From the NCBI GenBank assembly GCA_024275115.1, contig JAJRZT010000041.1, forward strand, positions 1 through 64,000: a stretch of DNA of 64,000 bases. Reading direction: 5' to 3'. Origin of the DNA: Gammaproteobacteria bacterium. Lineage in GTDB: Bacteria > Pseudomonadota > Gammaproteobacteria > UBA6429 > Thiohalophilaceae. Below are positions 57,961-64,000 of this stretch, piece after piece. The translations under genes and the position numbers were made by a program. The stretch's first letter is position 1. Each line of letters begins with the position of its first letter. The notes under the pieces are model-generated. The model searched no databases. It was given only the letters and a program-made list of their open reading frames with translations, and was not told the origin of the DNA.

Positions 57961-58239
57961 CTTGCATACCGCTTTACACAGCTTTATTTTGCATTCTTTA
58001 TCTTCTTGTGGGTGTTCAGTTCTGAACGTTCGGTAAAATATTACCTTACGACCCTGGTTGTTATGCTGGGTATTGTCGTGCTACTTGATGTGCTACGTGG
58101 TGGCGATGCGGATAAAATTGCAATGATGATGAAAACTTTCCTTATTCCGGGTATTTGTTTTTCAATTTTATTGATTGTTCCTGCCAAATTTAAATCGTGG
58201 TCGCAGGCTAAACCAGTTCCAGAGAGGGTTACATCATAA
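57961..58239 (+). pseudogene. petB: petB C-terminal continuation behind the in-frame stop
   Basis: 92 codons in the same frame as petB, beginning directly after the TAA and ending with a TAA that overlaps the petC start. LAYRFTQLYFAFF aligns with the expected start of helix H, and the end KPVPERVTS is the family-typical C-terminus. Between them are two extra hydrophobic stretches (about YYLTTLVVMLGIVVLLDVL and FLIPGICFSILLIV), so even the repaired protein (469 residues) would be longer than usual. A TTG at 58006 is the only in-frame start candidate and has no ribosome site, so an independent gene is unlikely. Explanations: a sequence error, a real nonsense change, or readthrough (the base after TAA is C, a leaky context). 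Confidence 0.75.
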
Positions 58240-59003
58240 TGAAAAAATTAATCGCAACACTCCTGATTTCTCTTATGCCAACATTTGCCTTTGCAGCAGG
58301 AAAAGTTCAGTTGGAAGAAGTTGAAATTAATCTGGATAATAAAGCCTCACTTCAACGTGGAGCCAAATTATTTGTAAACTATTGTCTAAACTGCCATGCC
58401 GCCAGTTATATGCGCTATAGTCGTATGGCTAAAGATCTTGAATTGACGGATGAACAGGTTGAGGAAAATATGATTTTCCCAGCTGACTTTTCTAAAGAGA
58501 AAGACGGCAAGCCTAAAAAAATCGGTCAGTTGATGACTGTTGCAATGTCGGCTGAAGATGGTAAGGCTTATTTCGGTACAGCGGTTCCTGATTTATCAGT
58601 GATTGCACGTGCTCGAGGTGCGGACTGGATTTATACTTATTTAAAATCTTTCTACATCGATGAGTCGCGTCCTTTTGGTGTTAATAACACCGTTTTTCCA
58701 AGTGTCGGTATGCCGCATGCTTTATGGGAACTAGAAGGTCTGAAAAGGCCTGTTCACGCAAAAGGGGCTGATAAAGAAGGGCATGAAAAGCTTGCCCTTG
58801 ACTTTGAAACAGTAGTTCCTGGTTCAATGAGCGCGGCTGAATATGACAGTGCGGTAACCGATCTGGTTAACTTCCTTGAATATATGGGCGAGCCGGCCAA
58901 ATTAGTACGCTATACAATGGGTGTATACGTTCTTGGTTTCTTGTTCTTATTATTTATTGTGTCGTACGCAATGAAGAAAGAATTCTGGAAGGACGTTCAC
59001 TAG
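58239..59003 (+). CDS. petC: Cytochrome c1 PetC
   Basis: A 254-residue cytochrome c1 with a signal peptide (1-20), the heme motif CLNCH (Cys49, Cys52, His53) and a C-terminal anchor helix (about 225-245). The ribosome site AGAGAGGG is about 10 bases upstream. The first base overlaps the end of the petB continuation (TAATG), meaning petC would normally be coupled to petB translation; if petB ends at 57960 that coupling is lost. Confidence 0.96.
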   Translation: MKKLIATLLISLMPTFAFAAGKVQLEEVEINLDNKASLQRGAKLFVNYCLNCHAASYMRYSRMAKDLELTDEQVEENMIFPADFSKEKDGKPKKIGQLMTVAMSAEDGKAYFGTAVPDLSVIARARGADWIYTYLKSFYIDESRPFGVNNTVFPSVGMPHALWELEGLKRPVHAKGADKEGHEKLALDFETVVPGSMSAAEYDSAVTDLVNFLEYMGEPAKLVRYTMGVYVLGFLFLLFIVSYAMKKEFWKDVH

Positions 59004-59064
59004 GAGCAATATTTAATGTATTTTCTGGTTTCTGAATTTCTATGAAATGTACATAAAACAAAAT

Positions 59065-59100
59065 AAACAAGAAAAGAGGGGCAACCCTCTTTTCTTGTTT
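59065..59100. terminator. Strong rho-independent terminator after petC
   Basis: AAACAAGAAAAGAGGG (59065-59080) pairs perfectly over 16 bp with CCCTCTTTTCTTGTTT (59085-59100) around a GCAA tetraloop. The A- and T-rich outer ends make it work in either direction. It separates petABC from sspAB. Confidence 0.85.
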
Positions 59101-59144
59101 GTAGTTTCAGTTTTATTTTATTTAAAAGTTTATAGGTGTTAAAA

Positions 59145-59765
59145 ATGGTACAAGTAGCAAATAAACGTTTAGCAATGATGCTTTTTAGCAGTGACAAAAA
59201 TCTCTATTGTCACATGGTTAGAATTGTACTTGCCGAAAAAGGGATCAGTTACGATTCAACTTTTATTGATTTAGATAACACGCCTGAAAATTTACAGGAA
59301 TTGAATCCTTATAATGAGGTACCTACTTTAGTTGATCGTGACCTTACGTTATACGATCAGCGGGTTATTGTTGAATATCTGGATGAGCGTTTTCCGCATC
59401 CACCGTTAATGCCGGTTGACCCTGTGTCACGTTCTCGGGTTCGTTTATTATTGCAACGAATCGAAAGAGACTGGATGTCGCTATCGAATAAAATTACTAA
59501 TGGCGAAGATGTTGAAAATGCACGTAAAGCATTGCAAGACAGTTTAGTGGGCGCTTCACCTATATTCGAACAAAAACCTTTCTTTATGAGTGACGAATAC
59601 ACGTTGATTGATTGTGCCCTGGCCGCTTTGTTATGGCGCTTGCCTTCTTACGGTATTACCTTGCCCATACAGGCGAAAGCACTCATTAATTATGCTGATA
59701 AACTCTTTGAAAGAGAAGCCTTTAAAGAAAGCATGACTGAAACTGAAAAAGAATTACGCGCCTGA
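59145..59765 (+). CDS. sspA: Stringent starvation protein A
   Basis: A 206-residue GST-fold protein that binds RNA polymerase. From the ATG at 59145 (MVQVANKRLAMMLFSSDKN) the thioredoxin-like domain runs to about 80 (FIDLDNTPENLQELNPYNEVPTLVDRD-type region, YDQRVIVEYLDERFPHPPLMP) and the helical domain follows. AGGTG precedes the ATG; a GTG at 59136 is a weaker alternative. The petABC-sspAB order is conserved in Gammaproteobacteria. Confidence 0.95.
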   Translation: MVQVANKRLAMMLFSSDKNLYCHMVRIVLAEKGISYDSTFIDLDNTPENLQELNPYNEVPTLVDRDLTLYDQRVIVEYLDERFPHPPLMPVDPVSRSRVRLLLQRIERDWMSLSNKITNGEDVENARKALQDSLVGASPIFEQKPFFMSDEYTLIDCALAALLWRLPSYGITLPIQAKALINYADKLFEREAFKESMTETEKELRA

Positions 59766-59776
59766 GTTAATTGAAC

Positions 59777-60217
59777 ATGGTTTCAAGTCGACCTTACCTT
59801 ATTCGAGCCATGCATGAATGGATCCTTGATAGCGATTTAACGCCTTATATTCTGGTTGATGCCAATTACAAAGACGTTGTCATCCCGCTTGAATATGTTG
59901 AAGATGGTAAGATCCTGTTAAATGTCAGCCCCGGTGCAACTCAAAACCTTAATTTAGGAAATGAGTTTGTTATTTTCAGTGCGCGCTTTAGTGGCAAGGC
60001 AATGGAAGTTTCTTTTCCGGTTGACGCTGCCCTGGCAGTGTATGCAAAAGAAAATGGGCGGGGTATGATGTTTAATACCGATGGCTCTGATGATGAACCA
60101 CCTTCATCTGATCCGGCTCCCAGTGATCCTTCTGCGCCTGGTTCTACAACTTCAGGAACAACCCAGGGCTCTACCCCAGCCCCAAATAAAAAACCCAGTT
60201 TAAAAATTGTAAAGTAA
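59777..60217 (+). CDS. sspB: ClpXP adaptor SspB
   Basis: A 146-residue SspB (ATG 59777; a TTG 6 bases earlier is possible). The folded domain (RPYLIRAMHEWILDSDLTPYILVDA to about 105) binds ssrA tags. A long Pro/Ser/Gly/Thr-rich linker (about 110-138) leads to the C-terminal PSLKIVK, which matches the ClpX-binding XB motif. It delivers ssrA-tagged proteins to ClpXP. It follows sspA by 11 bases. Confidence 0.94.
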   Translation: MVSSRPYLIRAMHEWILDSDLTPYILVDANYKDVVIPLEYVEDGKILLNVSPGATQNLNLGNEFVIFSARFSGKAMEVSFPVDAALAVYAKENGRGMMFNTDGSDDEPPSSDPAPSDPSAPGSTTSGTTQGSTPAPNKKPSLKIVK

Positions 60218-60318
60218 AATCTGTTTATATTTTTAGTTTTAATGTTCTTTTTTTGAAACAAGGTTATGTATAATCTGCTAAACTATTTATCATAAATACA
60301 GTTGTTCAGGTTACGATA

Positions 60319-60672
60319 ATGAGAATTATTTCATTTGAAGTATACGGCATGATTTATCCCCATCAGGCCGAGCAGTTGGAAGCAGAGTTAAATGAAATAA
60401 ACGGAATTAGTGTACGGGTATCATCAGATAGTCATTTAGTAATGATTACCTCACATCAGTTGTTTGATTTACAGCAAGTTATCGATGTTATTGAAAATCA
60501 TGGTTTTGAAACTGAAACGCTGGATGTTGATTTTATTAACGGGAATGACTTAGCCCTTAGCGGTTCATCCGCCTTAGGAATAACGAGAGACTCAATTACG
60601 GCGTTTACCCTCTATATAAATAATAAAGATGGGGCACTCCGAAAAGCTTTCTCAAAAATGCTCACTTACTAA
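60319..60672 (+). CDS. HMA-like protein without metal-binding cysteines
   Basis: 117 residues. Residues 1-70 show the heavy-metal-associated beta-alpha-beta-beta-alpha-beta pattern (RIISFEVYGMIYPHQAEQLEAEL..., DVIENHGFETETLDVDF), but the place of the usual GMxCxxC holds GMIYPHQ, so it has no Cys pair. From about residue 88 on (ITRDSITAFTLYINNK...), the frame runs into the palindromic element at 60580-60779, so the real C-terminus may have been replaced. A -10-like TATAAT is at 60269-60274. Function unknown. Confidence 0.5.
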   Translation: MRIISFEVYGMIYPHQAEQLEAELNEINGISVRVSSDSHLVMITSHQLFDLQQVIDVIENHGFETETLDVDFINGNDLALSGSSALGITRDSITAFTLYINNKDGALRKAFSKMLTY

Positions 60673-60779
60673 TTGTTAGTCGCTCTCGCCCGTCCATGGG
60701 CTTTGCGAACTAAGCACATCCATGTGCAAACCTCCGCTTTTTGAGAAATCTTTTGCCTTGTACTTGAACCTCTCGTTAT
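60580..60779. repeat. Large nested palindromic (MITE-like) element
   Basis: Outer arms ATAACGAGAG (60580-60589) and CTCTCGTTAT (60770-60779) continue as an imperfect stem, then AAAAGCTTTCTCAAAAA (60642-60658) pairs with TTTTTGAGAAATCTTTT (60738-60754), 16 of 17. The centre holds two small palindromes (GCCCGTCCATGGGC and GCACATCCATGTGC). About 200 bases, no gene of its own. It provides the last codons of the HMA-like gene. It looks like a non-autonomous mobile repeat inserted there. Confidence 0.65.
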
Positions 60780-60809
60780 CCCTCAGAGTTTCCTGGAAAT
60801 TCTCACTAT

Positions 60810-62207
60810 TTATTTAACAATTGGAAACATCTTATCTGGATTAAGAATATTATTCGGATCAAACTGTGTTTTTATCTGCCGCATCAGTTCTAACGTATTA
60901 TTATCAATTTCTCTGCCAACGTAATCCCGTTTTTCAATACCCACACCGTGTTCGCCGGACAGGGTGCCGTTTAATTTTAACACCAGTTCAAACACATCAT
61001 TTAAGCAGGGCTGTGCGTTATTAGCCTGGGTGGGGTTGGTTTCATCTAACAATAAGTTTGTATGAATATTGCCATTACCGGCGTGGCCAAAGTTAACAAT
61101 GGGAATACTGTATTTGTCTGAAATAATTTGCAGTTGTTTAATCAATTCCGGAATTTTTGATACGGGAACCACGACATCTTCATTAATTTTTTTCGGTGCA
61201 ATGGTGCGTAATGCCGGTGAAAGAACTTTGCGTGTTTTCCATATTTTTTCTATATCGCTCTTTGATTCTGCAATATTACACTCAATCAGCCCGTTATTTT
61301 CTGTGCTTGCTGAAATACTGTTAACAGCAGCTTTAATGATGTCACGGCTACCATCCACTTCAATCATTAATAGTGCCTTTGCATTAGCGGGTATAGCTTC
61401 ATCTGAATGCTCACGAATAATATCCAGGCAGGCTGAATCAATAAATTCCAGTGCGCAGGGGCTAACGGGTTGAGCCATTACTTTTGTTATTGCTTCGGTT
61501 GCTGATTCAATGTTTTTATAAAAAAGTTGTAAAGTGGCTTTAGTTTCAGGTAAGGGGAGTAATTTCAGGTAGGCCTGGGTGATGATTGCAAGTGTGCCTT
61601 CGGAACCAATGATGAGTCGGGTTAAGTCATAACCCACCACTCCCTTTGTTGTTTGTACACCGGTTTTAATTTTTTGGCCATTACCGGTGATGGCGTGAAG
61701 GCCTAAAACATTGTCCCGGGTGCTGCCGTATTTAACGGCACGTGGGCCGGCCGAATTAATCGCCAGGTTGCCACCGATACTGCAAAATGCCGCACTGGTT
61801 GGATCCGGCGCCCAGAATAGCTGGTGTTCGGCGAGCGCATCCTGCAAAGTCTGGTTTAAAACACCGGGTTGCACGGTAGCCATTCTATTTTGCGGGTCAA
61901 TGTTTATAATTTTAGCCATGTTTTCTGTGGACAAAACAACACCCTGATGCAGTGGAACGCTGCCACCCGCTGTGCCTGTGCCACGCCCGCGTGTTGTTAA
62001 TGCAACCTTATATTTATTACAGAGACTGACAATTTTTTGTATTTGATCTTCATTGGTGGGTAAAACAACGGCATGGGGTAATTGGTGGTTACGACTGTTG
62101 TCGTAACCATAGGCATAACAGTCGGATGGATCGGTGAAGCAGGCATTCGCAGGAATGCAGCTTTGAAGTTGTTCTAAAAATTCAGGATGTAATATTCTGT
62201 CAGACAT
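60810..62207 (-). CDS. FAD-linked oxidase, GlcD / D-lactate dehydrogenase type
   Basis: A 465-residue FAD-binding protein: PCMH-type FAD domain (VVLPTNEDQIQKIVSLCNKYKVALTTRGRGTGTAGG-type start, SIGGNLAINSAGPRAVKYGSTRDNV) and a C-terminal oxidase domain (GHAGNGNIHTNLL, LSGEHGVGIEKRDYV). Members oxidise D-lactate, glycolate or D-2-hydroxyglutarate and feed electrons to the quinone pool. The exact substrate is not decidable; no GlcE/F or Fe-S partner is in the window. It lies 8 bases downstream of diaA on the same strand. Confidence 0.88.
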   Translation of the reverse strand: MSDRILHPEFLEQLQSCIPANACFTDPSDCYAYGYDNSRNHQLPHAVVLPTNEDQIQKIVSLCNKYKVALTTRGRGTGTAGGSVPLHQGVVLSTENMAKIINIDPQNRMATVQPGVLNQTLQDALAEHQLFWAPDPTSAAFCSIGGNLAINSAGPRAVKYGSTRDNVLGLHAITGNGQKIKTGVQTTKGVVGYDLTRLIIGSEGTLAIITQAYLKLLPLPETKATLQLFYKNIESATEAITKVMAQPVSPCALEFIDSACLDIIREHSDEAIPANAKALLMIEVDGSRDIIKAAVNSISASTENNGLIECNIAESKSDIEKIWKTRKVLSPALRTIAPKKINEDVVVPVSKIPELIKQLQIISDKYSIPIVNFGHAGNGNIHTNLLLDETNPTQANNAQPCLNDVFELVLKLNGTLSGEHGVGIEKRDYVGREIDNNTLELMRQIKTQFDPNNILNPDKMFPIVK

Positions 62208-62215
62208 CGTTTAAA

Positions 62216-62830
<615 letters not shown>

Positions 62831-62851
62831 TTAGTTCATTCAGAGTTGATT

Positions 62852-63235
62852 TTACGCCTGAAAAGCATCTTTTATCCAGTCAATTTCACTTTGTTTATTA
62901 TTATTGCTGGGGGCGATAGCAATAACATCAAAGCGGGCAGCAAATTTCGCTGTATTTGAAGTTTGCTGTAAGTAGTGGCTGGCTGTTTTAATTAATTTTC
63001 GTTGCTTGTTAATGGTGACACTTTCTGCGCCACCACCAAACTGGCTGTGTTTTCGGTAACGTACTTCAACAAAAACAAGCGACTCTCCGTCTTGCATAAT
63101 TAAATCGATTTCTCCATAGCGGCAACGGTAATTTTTATAAACAAGTTTTAATTTTTGTTTGATTAGATACTCACAAGCATCCTGTTCGGCGGCTTCGCCT
63201 GTTAATAAATGTTTTGCTTTGCCGAGCAGGCTCAT
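62852..63235 (-). CDS. yraN: YraN / UPF0102 nuclease-like protein
   Basis: A 127-residue UPF0102 protein with the fold of a PD-(D/E)XK nuclease: E..A..YL, NYRCRYGEIDLIMQD and LVFVEVRYR carry the Glu-x-Asp and Glu-Val-Arg/Lys signature. The role is unsettled in the family (Holliday-junction resolvase-like in shape). The start overlaps the lpoA stop by one base. A 42-base gap separates it from diaA. Confidence 0.93.
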   Translation of the reverse strand: MSLLGKAKHLLTGEAAEQDACEYLIKQKLKLVYKNYRCRYGEIDLIMQDGESLVFVEVRYRKHSQFGGGAESVTINKQRKLIKTASHYLQQTSNTAKFAARFDVIAIAPSNNNKQSEIDWIKDAFQA

Positions 63236-64000
63236 TAATTATTGCTAATCAGGCTGGGTCGGCCACTGCGGAAGGTAACCCAGGTTAACTGGCGCTTAAC
63301 CCGCCGATATTCATCCAGGCTCAAGCTGCCGGTTTCGCCATCGAAACGTTCGTAGGAATAATGGCTTAAGGTATGGATTGCCGGAATAATATTAAATGCG
63401 TCGATGCCCAAAGCATAAAGACGTTGCAGGCGGTTACCCGCATCTGAAATAAGTGATTCAATATCGGCACGTAAACCATGGTGGGAGGTGCTTTCTGTGA
63501 GTACCCAGGGCATATCACCGAAGATCATGCCGTCCATATCGCGGTCTCTTTCCTGATTTAAATTACCTGTGAAAACATGTGAGGTGGAATAAACAGGAAT
63601 ATCGGCGGCATGATAGAATTTTATTTGCGGCCGAATTTGTCGCGCCTGCCTTGGGTAGGCAGCCAGAAAAATAAAGTCCACATCCTGACGACGGCGTGCA
63701 GTAAATTTAATTTTACGCTGCAATACGGTGGTGAGTTTTCGGAAGCGTTGCTGGCTAGCATTAATTTCCAGCAGGTTGCGGATAGGGCGAGAAAAATCAC
63801 GCTTAGTTGGGTTATAGGTTTGTTGACCAACGACCAGCCCACCAATGGCTTCCCATTGTGTTTTAAAGGCATTAAAGACGCGCTCACCCCAGGGCCCCGA
63901 TGGGTAGATAGCCGCTGCATGAATATAACCATCAAGCCAGGTGCGTTGTGCCACCTGACGTGCCTCTTCTTCGGGAGACAAGCCAAACATATATAAATTA
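63235..64000 (-). CDS. lpoA: Penicillin-binding protein activator LpoA, C-terminal part
   Basis: About 255 residues are visible; the frame is open to the window edge (…NLYMFGLSPEEEARQVA), so the N-terminus, including the lipoprotein signal and TPR domain, is missing. The region matches the C-terminal periplasmic-binding-like domain of LpoA (YraM), which stimulates the peptidoglycan synthase PBP1a from the outer membrane. DVDFIFLAAYPRQARQIRPQIKFYHAADIPVYSTSHVF-type residues are typical. The order lpoA-yraN-diaA is as in E. coli and Pseudomonas. Confidence 0.93.
   Translation of the reverse strand, partial: NLYMFGLSPEEEARQVAQRTWLDGYIHAAAIYPSGPWGERVFNAFKTQWEAIGGLVVGQQTYNPTKRDFSRPIRNLLEINASQQRFRKLTTVLQRKIKFTARRRQDVDFIFLAAYPRQARQIRPQIKFYHAADIPVYSTSHVFTGNLNQERDRDMDGMIFGDMPWVLTESTSHHGLRADIESLISDAGNRLQRLYALGIDAFNIIPAIHTLSHYSYERFDGETGSLSLDEYRRVKRQLTWVTFRSGRPSLISNN

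Noticed and set aside
58006-58239. Independent 77-residue gene starting at TTG 58006 between petB and petC
   Set aside because: No ribosome site precedes the TTG, and the frame is open back to the petB stop with residues matching PetB helix H. It is better read as the petB continuation.

Overview
The window is a chromosomal segment from a Gammaproteobacterium of moderate GC content. There are no rRNA or tRNA genes and no CRISPR array that I can see. Gene content and order match the backbone found in Pseudomonas-type and sulfur-oxidiser-type Gammaproteobacteria: miaB-ybeZYX-lnt, leuS-lptE-holA, kds/lpt/rpoN/pts, mla-ibaG-murA-hisGDC, degS-petABC-sspAB and diaA-yraN-lpoA. HPr kinase, an EIIA-Man protein and the UbiT/U/V proteins suggest a respiring facultative anaerobe using ubiquinone and a cytochrome bc1 complex. 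I cannot name genus or species from the sequence alone.

Layout. 1-1298 is a small accessory border: the C-terminal end of an ISAs1-like transposase, a DUF1778/GNAT (TacAT-type) toxin-antitoxin pair with a clear promoter and palindromic operator, and a gap with a 14-bp direct repeat. 1299-21117 (+) is a long housekeeping run: tRNA modification (miaB), PhoH-YbeY-CorC, Lnt, LeuRS, LptE, HolA, ProA, NadD, RsfS, RlmH, Maf, RNase G, the giant AsmA-like YhdP, a small exported protein and a nitrilase-family amidase. 21099-38503 (-) runs the other way. In transcription order it holds a small Cys-rich protein, a PhnD-like binding protein, MlaA, a Ca/Na exchanger, Kdo synthesis (KdsA, KdsD, KdsC) with a GT9 glycosyltransferase, LPS export (LptC, LptA, LptB), RpoN, Hpf, a regulatory PTS (EIIA-Ntr, HprK, RapZ, EIIA-Man, HPr, EI), MgtE and DarP. 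38565-47941 (+) has a DUF72-like protein, MlaFEDCB, IbaG, MurA and HisG-D-C with a PAS protein. 48045-53007 is an insert relative to the usual hisC-degS order: a membrane rhodanese, UbiT, and a convergent operon of two radical SAM proteins with UbiU and UbiV. 53251-60217 holds Ung, a DegS/AlgW protease, a Nif3-like protein, the bc1 genes and SspA-SspB. 60319-64000 holds a Cys-less HMA-like protein interrupted by a palindromic element, a FAD-linked oxidase, DiaA, YraN and the end of lpoA.

How the genes work together. Most of the window serves the cell envelope: Kdo and LPS transport, phospholipid retrograde transport (Mla plus YhdP), lipoprotein acylation and peptidoglycan precursors. A second theme is respiration and its oxygen control. 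Two identical perfect FNR-type boxes (TTGATATAGATCAA) stand in front of ubiT and in front of the radical SAM-ubiU-ubiV operon, which points to anaerobic induction of oxygen-independent ubiquinone synthesis.

The most surprising features are: (1) petB carries an in-frame TAA where a Leu codon is expected; the reading frame continues for 92 more codons through the expected last helix, extra membrane segments and the family-typical C-terminus KPVPERVT, running into petC; (2) the FNR-box pair and the two radical SAM genes tied to ubiUV; (3) two long nested palindromic (MITE-like) elements, one abutting the rlmH start codon and one forming the 3' end of an HMA-like gene; (4) a triple-hairpin block between murA and hisG and an 18-bp perfect palindrome upstream of ibaG-murA.
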